Source of the DNA: Bacteroidales bacterium
Lineage (GTDB): Bacteria; Bacteroidota; Bacteroidia; Bacteroidales; DTU049
Assembly: GCA_026418905.1 (NCBI GenBank)
Contig: JAOAAK010000022.1
Span: forward strand, 29,010 to 93,009
DNA length: 64,000 nucleotides
Reading direction: 5' to 3'
The notes below the pieces were generated by a model. It did not search any database, was not told where the DNA came from, and was given only the letters and a program-made list of their open reading frames with translations. Position numbers and translations under genes: made by a program. Positions 52,465 through 62,475 of this stretch are shown piece after piece. Numbering within the stretch: position 1 is the stretch's first letter; each line of letters opens with the position of its first letter.

Positions 52465-55079
52465 TTTGAAACTGATTCAAACAATGTTTTTGCCTTTTCT
52501 ATCATGAGAGTGAGGTTTTCCTTTTTGGAGCCAGCAGCCATTGCAAGTGTAGTTTGGCCTCCTCCTTTTCCTTGAATTGGTTGGACAATTTCTTTAATCC
52601 AATTGCTAGCGTTGATATTGTATTTTTTAGCAAGTGTTTCATCCACGTATAGAACAACATGAACTTTTTCAGGGTCCTGAGTAGAATAAAGCAAAGCCAT
52701 TAAAGGTAAATTCTCCCGTTTGAACTGGTAAGTCAAATCTTTAAGTTCATTTCCATTCAAATCCATTTTTTCTATAAGGTATACATATGAATTTTTATGA
52801 ACAGTTTTGGAAAGTAACATTTTTGCTTGATGTGAAAGCTCCTTCTGTTTAAATTGTTGAATTTGTTTTTCCATGGATAAAATGGTAGCTTTTAATTCAT
52901 CTATCACCTGCACAGGATCCTTTCCTTTGAGAAAAACTCGTAGTTCGGTCGATTTGTTATGCAATTGCTGAAAATATTGTAAAGCTTTTCTGCCAGTAAC
53001 TGCTTCTATTCGCCTGACACCAGCGGCAATTGCTGATTCCTCCACAATTTTAAACACGCCTATTTCACCAGTAGCACGCACATGGGTCCCACCACATAAT
53101 TCTTTGCTCTCATCGAACTGAATAACTCTTACCTCATCGCTATACTTCTCGCCAAAAAGTGCAATGGCTTGCATTTCCATAGCACGAGAAAATGGAATTT
53201 TTCTATATTCTTGCAGAGGAATATTTTTCCTAATTTGTTCATTGATCAATTCTTCAATATGAATTATATCACTGGGTGATAATTTTTGAAAATGCAAAAA
53301 ATCAAACCTCAAATAATCGGGGTGAACCAGTGAACCTTTTTGTTCGACGTGAGTTCCGATCAATTTTCGTAAAGCCCAATGCAAAAGGTGAGTGGCCGAA
53401 TGGTTACGCATGGTATCCCATCGTCTTTCTACATCCACTTTTGCCAACCAAACACCATCCAACGACTCGGGCAAATTGTCGGTAATGTGAATGATCAACT
53501 CATTTTCTTTGATGGTGTTCGTTACATGAATCACTCGTTGATCTTGTATAAGCCAGCCCTCATCACCTACTTGTCCACCTCCCTCAGGATAAAAAGGAGT
53601 TCGGTCAATCACAAGATGGTAAAAAGTTTTACCTTTATGGGTAACCTTGCGATATTTTATAATTTTTGTTTCAATTTCAAGGACGTCATATCCGACAAAT
53701 TCAATTTCACTCGGAGGGTTTAATTCGATCCAATCTCCCATATGAACCTCGGCATCTTGCCTACTCCGTTGTTTTTGCTGTTCGAGTAATTGCTGAAAGC
53801 CCTCTACATCCACAGTCATATCCCTTTCTTTTGCCATAAGTTGAGTCAGGTCGAGTGGAAAACCATAAGTGTCATATAATTCAAAAGCAGTTTCACCCGA
53901 AATGATCTTAGTTGGATTTTTTTCAACATACATCTCAAAACGTTTGATGCCATGAGATAAAGTTTGAAGAAAAGAAGCCTCTTCCTCTTCTATAGCCTTG
54001 ACTACCAAAGATTTTTGTTGTTCCAATTCGGGAAATTGCTCACCCATGATTCTACATAATACTGGGTAAAGATAAGTTAGAAAAGGTTCTTTAAGATTTA
54101 AGAAAGAGTAACCATAACGGACAGCCCGGCGGAGAATACGTCTAACGACATAGCCAGCTTTGACATTCGACGGCAACTGTCCATCAGCAATAGCAAAAGA
54201 CACAGCCCTGATATGATCGGCAATTACGCGCATGGCTATATCAACTTTCTCATCTTTGCCGTACTTTAAATCTGTTAGTTCTTCTAGTCGCTCAATCAAA
54301 GAACTGAACAAGTCGGTTTCGTAGTTCGAATTTTTATTTTGCAAAATACGGACAAGACGTTCGAACCCCATCCCCGTATCTACATGCCTATCTGGTAGCA
54401 TCTCAAGTTGCCCGGAGGCATTTCGGTGATACTGAATAAAAACAAGATTCCAAAGCTCTATAACTTCCGGACTGCCAGCATTAACCAGGAAATGACCAGG
54501 TAATTTTGAACGCTCAACTTCCGATCGAAGATCAACATGTATTTCAGAGCAAGGACCACATGGACCAGTCTCACCCATTTCCCAGAAATTATCTTTTTTA
54601 TTTCCAGCAATGACACGAGTAGGATCAACAATGTTTTCCCATATTTTTTTCGTTTCTTCATCAGGTAAAAGATTTTCTTCACGATCTCCCTGAAAATAAG
54701 TAACATAAAGCCTGTCAGGTGGTATGCCATATTCCTTTGTCAATAGCTCCCAAGCCCATGCTATGGCTTCCTGCTTGAAATAATCGGCGAAAGACCAGTT
54801 ACCAAGCATTTCGAACATGGTATGATGATAGGTATCGAGACCCACCTGTTCCAAATCATTGTGCTTTCCACTTACCCGCAAACATTTCTGGGTATTAGCA
54901 ATGCGTGGATAGGGAGATTTGATATTTCCTAAGAAATAATCTTTAAACTGATTCATGCCTGCATTGGTGAACATCAGGGTAGGATCATTCTTGACCACCA
55001 GTGGAGCTGACGGTACAATATGATGCCCGCGTTCTTCAAAAAAAACCAAAAATTTTTTCCGTATTTCTTTAGATGTCAT
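52461..55079 (-). CDS. alaS: Alanyl-tRNA synthetase
   Basis: AlaS charges tRNA-Ala. The class II catalytic core is clear: FFEERGHHIVPSAPLVVKND at the N-terminus, then FTNAGMNQFKDYFLG, and VDTGMGFERLVRILQ (motif 3). The editing domain has HSATHLLHWALRKLIG and CGGTHVRATGEIG zinc-like residues, and the C-terminal DHHA1 part ends QPIQGKGGGQTTLAMAAG. Length 872 residues is standard. It is the first gene of the alaS-TPR-recR-GWxTD-rlmB unit. Confidence 0.98.
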   Translation of the reverse strand: MTSKEIRKKFLVFFEERGHHIVPSAPLVVKNDPTLMFTNAGMNQFKDYFLGNIKSPYPRIANTQKCLRVSGKHNDLEQVGLDTYHHTMFEMLGNWSFADYFKQEAIAWAWELLTKEYGIPPDRLYVTYFQGDREENLLPDEETKKIWENIVDPTRVIAGNKKDNFWEMGETGPCGPCSEIHVDLRSEVERSKLPGHFLVNAGSPEVIELWNLVFIQYHRNASGQLEMLPDRHVDTGMGFERLVRILQNKNSNYETDLFSSLIERLEELTDLKYGKDEKVDIAMRVIADHIRAVSFAIADGQLPSNVKAGYVVRRILRRAVRYGYSFLNLKEPFLTYLYPVLCRIMGEQFPELEQQKSLVVKAIEEEEASFLQTLSHGIKRFEMYVEKNPTKIISGETAFELYDTYGFPLDLTQLMAKERDMTVDVEGFQQLLEQQKQRSRQDAEVHMGDWIELNPPSEIEFVGYDVLEIETKIIKYRKVTHKGKTFYHLVIDRTPFYPEGGGQVGDEGWLIQDQRVIHVTNTIKENELIIHITDNLPESLDGVWLAKVDVERRWDTMRNHSATHLLHWALRKLIGTHVEQKGSLVHPDYLRFDFLHFQKLSPSDIIHIEELINEQIRKNIPLQEYRKIPFSRAMEMQAIALFGEKYSDEVRVIQFDESKELCGGTHVRATGEIGVFKIVEESAIAAGVRRIEAVTGRKALQYFQQLHNKSTELRVFLKGKDPVQVIDELKATILSMEKQIQQFKQKELSHQAKMLLSKTVHKNSYVYLIEKMDLNGNELKDLTYQFKRENLPLMALLYSTQDPEKVHVVLYVDETLAKKYNINASNWIKEIVQPIQGKGGGQTTLAMAAGSKKENLTLMIEKAKTLFESVSK

Positions 55080-55098
55080 GATAAGTCAAATTCCGTAT

Positions 55099-55106
55099 CA
55101 AAATTA
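55099..55106 (-). promoter_or_regulatory. -7 promoter element of the alaS operon
   Basis: TAATTTTG on the minus strand, 19 bases before the ATG at 55079. Confidence 0.55.
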
Positions 55107-55377
55107 CAAATTTTCTGGTTGCCATTTCGTATCCAGTACGTTTCTTTTCTTGAATCGAAAATCCTTCTTCTTTGTCTCTTAATTCACCTTCAATTTTTAT
55201 CCGCCAAACACACACTTCATTTACATGCATTTTTAAAAACCCAAAAAATCAATGAAACCTTTCTGAAGACATAATAGAAAAGTATTCATACGTCAAACTT
55301 AGCCAGATTATTAAGCTAGCAACTAATCAAAGCAAACTTGTTTCTCTGAAAAATTGATATCGTTCTAAGTGAAATTG

Positions 55378-56052
55378 TTATTTTTTCATTCGCTCACCAA
55401 AAATTGCTGTGCCAATTCTTACCATTGTTGCCCCTTCCTCTATGGCAATATCATAATCATGACTCATTCCCATGCTGATTTCCTTAAATTCAGGATAATC
55501 GTAAAAAATTTGATTTTTTAAACGATCAAAAACGTTCTTCAAATTTTTGTATTCTTGACGAGTTAGGGATTTATCGTCTGTTAAGCTCCCCATCCCCATC
55601 ACACCTGCAAATACAATATGCGAAAATTGCTTATATTGTTCTTTTTGAAGAAAAGGAAAAGTCTCATCTGTTGAAAATCCAAACTTTGAGCCATCCAACG
55701 CAATGGAAATTTGCAAAAGACACGATAACGAACGATTAATTTTAGCTGCTTGTTTTTCGATTTCCTGCAAAAGAGCTAAGGAATCGACACTATGGATATA
55801 GCCGATGAAGGGTGCAATGTATTTGACCTTGTTTCTTTGAAGATGCCCGATGAAATGCCATGTAATATCAGAAGGTAGATATGGTTGTTTTTGCATAAGT
55901 TCCTGGACATAATTCTCTCCAAAATCCCTAATGCCAGCTTCGTAAGCTTCTTTGATCTCATCAATTGTTTTGGTTTTACTCACAGCTATCATTCTTACAT
56001 GCGATGGTAGTTTTTCTAGAATTAAAGTAGCATTCTCGTAGATGATACCCAT
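55378..56052 (-). CDS. yggS: PLP-homeostasis protein, YggS/COG0325 family
   Basis: The YggS family binds pyridoxal 5'-phosphate and helps keep its balance. The PLP lysine is Lys26 in MIAVSKTKTIDEI; FGENYVQELMQK, WHFIGHLQRNKVKYI, SVDSLALLQEIEKQ and LSMGMSHDYDIAIEEGATMVRIG-type sequence (GMSHDYDIAIEEGATMVRIG) complete the TIM barrel. The start is ATG 56052 (MGIIYENATLILEKL), not the upstream extension, because the -7 box lies between them. It is divergent from pheT. Confidence 0.94.
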   Translation of the reverse strand: MGIIYENATLILEKLPSHVRMIAVSKTKTIDEIKEAYEAGIRDFGENYVQELMQKQPYLPSDITWHFIGHLQRNKVKYIAPFIGYIHSVDSLALLQEIEKQAAKINRSLSCLLQISIALDGSKFGFSTDETFPFLQKEQYKQFSHIVFAGVMGMGSLTDDKSLTRQEYKNLKNVFDRLKNQIFYDYPEFKEISMGMSHDYDIAIEEGATMVRIGTAIFGERMKK

Positions 56053-56060
56053 TTTTTTTG

Positions 56061-56068
56061 CAAAGTTA
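56061..56068 (-). promoter_or_regulatory. -7 promoter element of yggS
   Basis: TAACTTTG on the minus strand, 8 bases before the ATG at 56052. Confidence 0.6.
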
Positions 56069-56144
56069 ACTAAATGCAAAAGATCATGGTAGATCATTCT
56101 GTTGATTCTGACAAAGAATGAAGGAATAAAAAACCAAAATTTCA

Positions 56145-56152
56145 TAAGTTTG
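56145..56152 (+). promoter_or_regulatory. -7 promoter element of pheT
   Basis: TAAGTTTG, 11 bases before the ATG at 56164. The short distance leaves no room for a T-box or attenuator. Confidence 0.6.
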
Positions 56153-56163
56153 CAAAAACTACC

Positions 56164-58617
56164 ATGAAAATTTCTTATAAATGGTTGAGTCAATACCTTA
56201 ATTTACTTCTCTCCCCAGAGGAATTGTCAAGGATACTGACTGAGAATGGCCTTGAAGTAGAAAGTATTGAGCATTACAAAAAATTCCCCTCCAATCTTGC
56301 TGGTGTTGTAACAGGTGAAATCATACACTGTGAAAAAATTGAACATTCTGAATCGCTGTATTTTACGAAAGTCGCCATTGGAAACGATGCTTTGAATGTT
56401 GTTTGCGGTGCACCGAATGTTGCTCTTGGTCAAAAAGTATTAATAGCTCTCCCTGGTACTACTTTATATCCATTTCAGAAAAATCCTATTAAAATCGAAA
56501 AAACCACCATTCGAGGTTATGAAAGCCAGGGAATGATTTGTGCTGAGGACGAACTGGGTATCAGCGACAAGCATGATGGCATTTTGGTCTTAAAACCTGA
56601 CATTCCCATTGGCCTACCAGCTTCATCACTTTTTGAGAACTACGAAGATGTAGTTTTCGAGATCAGCATTACGCCAAATCGGACAGATGCTCTTTCGTAT
56701 CTTGGTATTGCTAAAGACATTGCAGCAGCTTTAAAGAATCGTTATTCTCAAAAAGATGTCAGAGTTTTTCCTCCTTCTGTCGACAATTTTGTAGTTGACA
56801 ATCACGAGCTTAAAATTACCGTGACCGTAGAAAACACAGAAGCTTGTGGGCGATATTCAGGACTCACTTTAAAAGATGTAAACAATGGTGACAGCCCTAT
56901 GTGGCTCCAGAATTTTCTCATGGCTTCCGGACTCCGCCCAATCAACACTGTTGTCGACATTACTCAGTTCATTATGTATGAAACTGGTCAACCACTTCAT
57001 GCATTCGATGCCGATCAAATTGAAGGTAAGCTGGTGATTGTCAAATGCTTGCCAGAAGGAACGATTTTTAAAACTTTAGATGGTAAGGAAAGAAAACTCA
57101 AAGCAACAGATCTCATGATTTGCCACGCTACAGATGGTATGTGCATGGCTGGAGTTATGGGTGGAGTAGAAAGTGGAGTTACTCATACGACTCAACGTGT
57201 TTTTTTGGAGAGTGCATGGTTCCATCCCACATGGATTCGCAAAACTGCACGTTATCATGATCTTCATACCGATGCAGCTTACCGTTTCGAACGTGGCACT
57301 GATCCCAATGGTACAGTTTATGCCCTTAAACGAGCTGCACTACTCATCCGAGAACTTACTGGAGCACAAATATCTAGTGATATCGTAGATGTTTATCCAA
57401 AACCCGTACAACCTGTTTCCATTCATTTTTCACTCCGCAATTTTGAACAATTCAGTGGACAATCCATCGATCTCACTACCATTCGAGAAATACTTACTGA
57501 TCTTGATTTTTCTGTTCAATACGAAGAAGAAAAAAGAGAATTTTTGGTTTCTGTTCCTACCTATCGAGTGGATGTTACCAGAAAAGAAGACGTATATGAA
57601 GAAATACTACGTATTTACGGATTTAACCAAATTGTAATTCCTCGCGAACAAACTTTCAGTTTTCAAATCTTTCAAAAAAATTTACTTGACCTAAAATCTG
57701 AAATATCTTCATTTTGGGTTGGTCGGGGTTTCCAGGAAGTTTTAACCAACAGTTTATGTGCCGAGAAGTGGTATGTAAACACAGGTCTAGCAAATAAAGA
57801 CCGCATCATATATATTGAAAATCCTCTCAGCACTGAACTCAACGTACTTCGACCCCATATGCTTCCTTCTTTGCTAGAGGCAGCTTCTTACAATCTTCGT
57901 CATTTTCAAGAAAACCTTCGTTTTTTCGAGATAGGAAAAATCTATGAATATGATGATATTACATCCCAAGACATAAGAAAGCTAATTCACGAAAAAGACG
58001 TAGTCGCTCTACTTCTACTAGGAAACCGTTACGAAAGGATATGGAATCACGCCGGGGAAAAAACAAATTTTTACGACATGAAGGAATGTCTGGATGGTTT
58101 CTTTCAAATCAGTCAATTGGACGGAGATCTCGTATTGAGGGAAGTAGAAAAAAGTGGTTTCTCCTATGCATTGAACTATACTTTAAATGACATGGAAGTA
58201 GCTTACATCGGTAACGTACATCCTTCTATACTTGCTCAATGGGACATTCACGAAGAAGTTTTTTTCGCCGAAATTGATCTTAACTTATTATGGGAATTAA
58301 TTCACCATAAATCTTTGCAATTCAAGGAACTTCAAAAATTCCCTGGAATTCGCAGAGATCTTGCTATTCTCATACCCTATCACTTAACTTTTCAAGAAAT
58401 TAGCCAATACATAAAAGCTCTTCCCATTAATACTATAAAAAAAATTAATTTATTTGACGTATATGTTCATCCATCGTGGGAAAATCGGCAAAAAAGTTAC
58501 GCCATTTCCTTTTACTTTGCTCATCCTGAAAGAACTTTACATGATGAAGAAGTAGATGAATGGATGCAAATGATCATTGAGTCTTTATATGAAAAATGGA
58601 AAATTTCCATTCGTTAA
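56164..58617 (+). CDS. pheT: Phenylalanyl-tRNA synthetase beta subunit
   Basis: PheT with PheS charges tRNA-Phe. The 817 residues carry the usual order: N-terminal part (KWLSQYLNLLLSPEELSRIL), the OB-type tRNA-binding insert (VVTGEIIHCEKIEHSE, VVCGAPNVALGQKVLIALPG), the B3/B4 editing part (RPINTVVDITQFIMYETGQP, LHAFDADQIEG), the B5 fold and the C-terminal FDX-ACB domain (IRRDLAILIPYHLTFQEISQ). The alpha subunit gene is not adjacent, as is common in Bacteroidota. Own promoter. Confidence 0.97.
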   Translation: MKISYKWLSQYLNLLLSPEELSRILTENGLEVESIEHYKKFPSNLAGVVTGEIIHCEKIEHSESLYFTKVAIGNDALNVVCGAPNVALGQKVLIALPGTTLYPFQKNPIKIEKTTIRGYESQGMICAEDELGISDKHDGILVLKPDIPIGLPASSLFENYEDVVFEISITPNRTDALSYLGIAKDIAAALKNRYSQKDVRVFPPSVDNFVVDNHELKITVTVENTEACGRYSGLTLKDVNNGDSPMWLQNFLMASGLRPINTVVDITQFIMYETGQPLHAFDADQIEGKLVIVKCLPEGTIFKTLDGKERKLKATDLMICHATDGMCMAGVMGGVESGVTHTTQRVFLESAWFHPTWIRKTARYHDLHTDAAYRFERGTDPNGTVYALKRAALLIRELTGAQISSDIVDVYPKPVQPVSIHFSLRNFEQFSGQSIDLTTIREILTDLDFSVQYEEEKREFLVSVPTYRVDVTRKEDVYEEILRIYGFNQIVIPREQTFSFQIFQKNLLDLKSEISSFWVGRGFQEVLTNSLCAEKWYVNTGLANKDRIIYIENPLSTELNVLRPHMLPSLLEAASYNLRHFQENLRFFEIGKIYEYDDITSQDIRKLIHEKDVVALLLLGNRYERIWNHAGEKTNFYDMKECLDGFFQISQLDGDLVLREVEKSGFSYALNYTLNDMEVAYIGNVHPSILAQWDIHEEVFFAEIDLNLLWELIHHKSLQFKELQKFPGIRRDLAILIPYHLTFQEISQYIKALPINTIKKINLFDVYVHPSWENRQKSYAISFYFAHPERTLHDEEVDEWMQMIIESLYEKWKISIR

Positions 58618-58634
58618 AATAATAATAGTTTTTG

Positions 58635-58642
58635 TACGTTTG
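58635..58642 (+). promoter_or_regulatory. -7 promoter element of the MoxR-Bat operon
   Basis: TACGTTTG, 25 bases before the ATG at 58668. Confidence 0.55.
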
Positions 58643-58667
58643 TAAAAATTGTAAATTTTAGAAGCAT

Positions 58668-59669
58668 ATGAAGAAAATACCGACCATGGATATTACTGAA
58701 TTAAATGAAAAGATTAAAAAAGAAACTGAATTTATTGATATACTCAGAATGGAGCTTGGTAAAAGTATTGTAGGGCAGAAGAACATGATCGACAAGATGC
58801 TTATAGCTCTTTTTGCAAATGGTCATTTGTTGGTTGAAGGTGTACCAGGTCTAGCCAAAACACTTGCTATTAAATCCCTTGCATCAGCCATCGATGCTAA
58901 GTTCAATCGGATCCAATTCACGCCAGATCTTTTACCTGCAGATATAACAGGGACCATGATTTACAGTCCAAAAAAAGAAGAGTTCGAGGTCAAATTTGGA
59001 CCTGTTTTCGCTAATTTTATTTTAGCTGATGAAATCAATCGTTCTCCTGCCAAAGTACAAAGTGCTTTGCTCGAAGCCATGCAAGAAAGGCAAGTTACTC
59101 TTGGTGAACAAACTTACAAACTTCCCGATCCATTCCTTGTGATGGCAACACAAAATTCTATCGAACAAGAGGGAACTTATCCCCTACCAGAAGCTCAGGT
59201 TGACCGTTTCATGATGAAAGTTATCATCACTTATCCATCTAAAGATGAAGAAAAGATTATCATCCAACGGAATCTTGAGAAAAAATATCCTATGCCATCT
59301 AAGGTAGCTAAAATCGAAGACATACTTCGAATGCGTGATCTCATTCATGAAATTTACATGGATGAAAAAATTCAAGACTACATAACTGACATTGTGTTTG
59401 CTACGCGTTATCCTGACAAGTATGGGCTTTCCAAATACAAATCCATGATTGCTTATGGTGCATCTCCTCGTGCTGGCATTAGCATGGCTCTCGCTGCCAA
59501 GGCTTATGCTCTTTTACAACGACGAGGTTATGTGCTACCAGAAGATGTCAGGGCCATTGCACCCGAAGTTTTACGACATCGAATTGGCCTGACATACGAA
59601 GCTGAAGCTGAAAATATTACCACCGACATCATCATTGTTGATATCATCAATGCTGTTCGCGTCCCATGA
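58668..59669 (+). CDS. MoxR-family AAA+ ATPase
   Basis: MoxR ATPases act as chaperones for VWA-domain proteins. Walker A is GVPGLAKT at residues 58-65, Walker B and its neighbours are ILADEINRSPAKVQSALLEA, followed by MQERQVTLGEQTYKLPDPFL and ATQNSIEQEGTYPLPEAQVD. Length is 333 residues. It leads an operon whose genes overlap by 4-17 bases and include two VWA proteins, the standard Bacteroidota arrangement. Confidence 0.95.
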   Translation: MKKIPTMDITELNEKIKKETEFIDILRMELGKSIVGQKNMIDKMLIALFANGHLLVEGVPGLAKTLAIKSLASAIDAKFNRIQFTPDLLPADITGTMIYSPKKEEFEVKFGPVFANFILADEINRSPAKVQSALLEAMQERQVTLGEQTYKLPDPFLVMATQNSIEQEGTYPLPEAQVDRFMMKVIITYPSKDEEKIIIQRNLEKKYPMPSKVAKIEDILRMRDLIHEIYMDEKIQDYITDIVFATRYPDKYGLSKYKSMIAYGASPRAGISMALAAKAYALLQRRGYVLPEDVRAIAPEVLRHRIGLTYEAEAENITTDIIIVDIINAVRVP

Positions 59670-60538
59670 AAACTTCAGAATTTATAGCTAAAAAGGTTCG
59701 TTACCTCGAAATTAAAACTCGCAAGCTCACTCAGGAAGTGCTCTCAGGTTCTTATCATAGTGCTTTTAAAGGAAGAGGTATGATGTTTAGTGAAGTACGT
59801 GAATATGTTTTTGGTGATGATGTTCGCAACATCGACTGGAACGTCACTGCCCGATTTAATCATACTTATGTTAAGGTATTTGAAGAAGAACGTGAACTTA
59901 CGGTCATGTTACTGATTGATTTTAGCAATTCCAATTCTTTTGGTTCGACTTCCTTAGCCAAAAAAGATATGATTACTGAAATTGCTGGAACTTTGGCTTT
60001 TTCTGCTATGATGAACAACGATAAAGTGGGGGCTATTTTTTTTACCGATAAAATTGAAAAATACATTCCTCCCAAAAAAGGATCAAAGCACGTTCTTCGT
60101 ATCATTCATGACTTGCTCACGTTTAAACCTTCTTCGCCAGGAACTAATATAGATTTTGCTTTAGAAAAATTTAATACAGCTTTAAAACGACGATGTATTG
60201 CTTTTGTAATATCCGATTTTTTGGATCTACGCTATGAAAAAAACCTTGCCATTGCAGAAATCAAAAACGACGTGGTTGCTATTAAAATTTCAGATCCTTT
60301 CGAAAAAGAAATGATTCGGAAATTTAACTTATTGGTAAAAGACCCAGAAACTGGTCAATTGCATTTTTTAGCATCGAAAGAAAGAATATTAGACTATCTT
60401 GGCTGGCGCGATTACTGTGATAAGTATTTTTATACCGCTTGTCATAAACATCAAGTGGACTACGTTGAAATCAATACAACTGAAGATTACGTTAAACCCT
60501 TGGCTGTTTTCTTTAAAAAAAGAGGTAAAAAAATATGA
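59666..60538 (+). CDS. DUF58 protein of the MoxR-Bat operon
   Basis: DUF58 proteins accompany MoxR almost always. The signature EYVFGDDVRNIDWNVTARF lies near residues 48-66, followed by a VWA-like fold with the MIDAS-like start LLIDFSNSNSFGS and KRRCIAFVISDFLD. The family is thought to be part of the MoxR client complex; the exact role is unknown. It overlaps the MoxR gene by 4 bases (ATGA). Confidence 0.94.
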   Translation: MKTSEFIAKKVRYLEIKTRKLTQEVLSGSYHSAFKGRGMMFSEVREYVFGDDVRNIDWNVTARFNHTYVKVFEEERELTVMLLIDFSNSNSFGSTSLAKKDMITEIAGTLAFSAMMNNDKVGAIFFTDKIEKYIPPKKGSKHVLRIIHDLLTFKPSSPGTNIDFALEKFNTALKRRCIAFVISDFLDLRYEKNLAIAEIKNDVVAIKISDPFEKEMIRKFNLLVKDPETGQLHFLASKERILDYLGWRDYCDKYFYTACHKHQVDYVEINTTEDYVKPLAVFFKKRGKKI

Positions 60539-61479
60539 AATTTCTTGGGCTCTTTTTTTCTTTCCTCATTGGGTTTCATTTACTTCACACCCAACGCATG
60601 GAGGTGAAAATTTATCCGGATTCGATTCGCCTTGGGGAGCCTGTTGTCATGGTGTGGACGCTTTCTTACCCTGACTCTGGTTATCTTTTGCTTTCAAAAC
60701 CAACTTTTGTTGATACTGGACGATTTTTGAAATCCTTATATTTGTTTCCACAACAGAAGGAAAAGAAAAAAGGTTTTTTTCAAATTATTCAAAAACAAGT
60801 TATTTCCGCTTACGATAGTGGTAATTTTCTATTACCTTTTCAACCAGCAATATTTTTGAAAGGGAAAGACACAATGGAAATTTTTCCCGATTCTATTTTT
60901 TTGTACGCCACCTATGTACCCATTGACACAACCAAGCCTATTAAGGACATCAAAGACATTGTTCATTCAGATAAAAAACCTTCGGAAACCCAAAAAAAAT
61001 CTTTAATTTGGTGGATTATAGGAGCAATTTTGTTGCTAATAGCAGCACTTTTGGTTTACTTCTTATTTTTCAGAAAAAGGAAAGAAACGTCGTTCGAAGA
61101 TTTATCTTACCTTAAGCCGTGGGAAAGGGCTCTGTATAGGTTAAAAAAAATCAAAGAAGATACACTTTGGTTTAAGTACGAACCGAAGGAATTTTATACT
61201 GAACTGGTTGACATTCTCCGAAAGTACCTTGTCGAAGAATTCAACATCGATGCCGAAGAAATGATAAGCAGTGAAATCATTGAAGCTCTTAACCGACAGC
61301 GTTTTGATTCTTCCATGATAACTCTCGTGAGCGAACTTCTGATGATTGCCGACTTGGCAAAATTCGCCAACGAAAAAATTAACGTTTCGACCATGGAATT
61401 TCATGTTCATCAAGCCATTTTGTTTGTTGAAAAAACTCATAAAGTTGAGGAGGAGAAAGAAGATGCTAGGAATTCATGA
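60535..61479 (+). CDS. Membrane protein of the Bat operon, DUF4381-like
   Basis: The protein has a signal peptide (GLFFSFLIGFHLLHTQ), a periplasmic beta-rich part of about 130 residues, one membrane helix near residues 158-178 (WWIIGAILLLIAALLVYFLF) and a cytosolic tail of about 135 residues with a helical LKKIKEDTLWFKYEPKEFYT and STMEFHVHQAILFV. The layout matches the DUF4381/BatD-like component found between DUF58 and BatA. It likely links the periplasm to the MoxR-VWA machinery. The gene overlaps DUF58 by 4 bases and BatA by 17. Confidence 0.85.
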   Translation: MKFLGLFFSFLIGFHLLHTQRMEVKIYPDSIRLGEPVVMVWTLSYPDSGYLLLSKPTFVDTGRFLKSLYLFPQQKEKKKGFFQIIQKQVISAYDSGNFLLPFQPAIFLKGKDTMEIFPDSIFLYATYVPIDTTKPIKDIKDIVHSDKKPSETQKKSLIWWIIGAILLLIAALLVYFLFFRKRKETSFEDLSYLKPWERALYRLKKIKEDTLWFKYEPKEFYTELVDILRKYLVEEFNIDAEEMISSEIIEALNRQRFDSSMITLVSELLMIADLAKFANEKINVSTMEFHVHQAILFVEKTHKVEEEKEDARNS

Positions 61480-62470
61480 TCTACAATTTGAACATCCATG
61501 GGTTTTATTTTTGATTTTAGGGATACCTTTGTTAGCATGGTGGTTACATCGCACGAGGGATAAGAAAAAAACTGCCATACACCTTCCCTCGTTTAGCAAT
61601 GGTTTTAAGAAAAGTTACTTTTCTTTGAGAGAATTTTTACACGGATCGATCATCTATATTCGGCTGGCATCTATTGCTTTAATTTTGATAGCTCTTGCTC
61701 GGCCTATTACTTTTTTATTTGAAGAAAAAGTCAAAGTTGAAGGCATTGACATTATTCTTATCAACGATATTTCTGGAAGCATGCTTGCTGAGGATCTGAA
61801 ACCTAACCGATTGGAAGCTGCTAAAAATGTAGCCATTGAATTTATTCGAAACCGTAAAAACGATCGAATTGGCATGGTAGCATTTAGTGGAGGTGCGTAT
61901 ACTGTATGTCCTCTTACTACAGATCACAGAATGCTTATTGAATTAGTAAAAAATCTTGAGTATGGGATGATAGAAGATGGAACAGCCATAGGTGATGGGC
62001 TTGCTTTAGCTGTGGATCGAATTAAAGATAGTGAAGCCAAGAGTAAGGTTGCCATACTTCTTACAGATGGAATCAACAACCGAGGATTTATTTCTCCTCT
62101 TTTTGCAAGCCAAATAGCAAAGCAATATGGCATTCGTCTATATACAATTGGTGTTGGAACCACGAAAGGAAAAGCTCCTTATCCATATTATGTAGGTAAT
62201 AAGAAATATTATGATTACGTCGACGTTCAAATAGACGAGCCAATGCTTAAAGAGATGGCCATAATGACGGGTGGAAGATATTTCCGAGCAACCGATAACA
62301 ATTCACTTGAAAATATCTACAAAGAAATTGATAAGATGGAAAAAACGTTGTTTGAAGCAACTAGCATGACTCATCAGACTGAACTTTTCCCTTATCCTCT
62401 CGTAGTTGCTATTCTTTTACTAGCACTTGAGTTTTTTATCAAACATGTGATTATTAAACCTTTACCTTAA
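61463..62470 (+). CDS. batA: VWA-domain membrane protein BatA
   Basis: Two membrane helices near the N-terminus (HPWVLFLILGIPLLAWWLHR and IYIRLASIALILIALARP) precede a von Willebrand A domain whose MIDAS is complete: Asp102-x-Ser104-x-Ser106 in INDISGSMLAEDL, and FSGGAYTVCPLT and LLTDGINNRG. A C-terminal helix (LVVAILLLALEFFI) anchors the end. The start is ATG 61463 (MLGIHDLQFEHPW), which matches the family. The Bat proteins were first tied to aerotolerance in Bacteroides fragilis; their exact task is unresolved. Confidence 0.94.
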   Translation: MLGIHDLQFEHPWVLFLILGIPLLAWWLHRTRDKKKTAIHLPSFSNGFKKSYFSLREFLHGSIIYIRLASIALILIALARPITFLFEEKVKVEGIDIILINDISGSMLAEDLKPNRLEAAKNVAIEFIRNRKNDRIGMVAFSGGAYTVCPLTTDHRMLIELVKNLEYGMIEDGTAIGDGLALAVDRIKDSEAKSKVAILLTDGINNRGFISPLFASQIAKQYGIRLYTIGVGTTKGKAPYPYYVGNKKYYDYVDVQIDEPMLKEMAIMTGGRYFRATDNNSLENIYKEIDKMEKTLFEATSMTHQTELFPYPLVVAILLLALEFFIKHVIIKPLP

Positions 62471-62475
62471 AAGCC

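Noticed and set aside
56053..56163. T-box or attenuator ahead of pheT
   Set aside because: Only 11 bases separate the -7 box and the ATG; no structure possible.
61346..61462. 39-codon N-terminal extension of BatA
   Set aside because: It overlaps the upstream gene and has no membrane or VWA features; the ATG 61463 fits the family.
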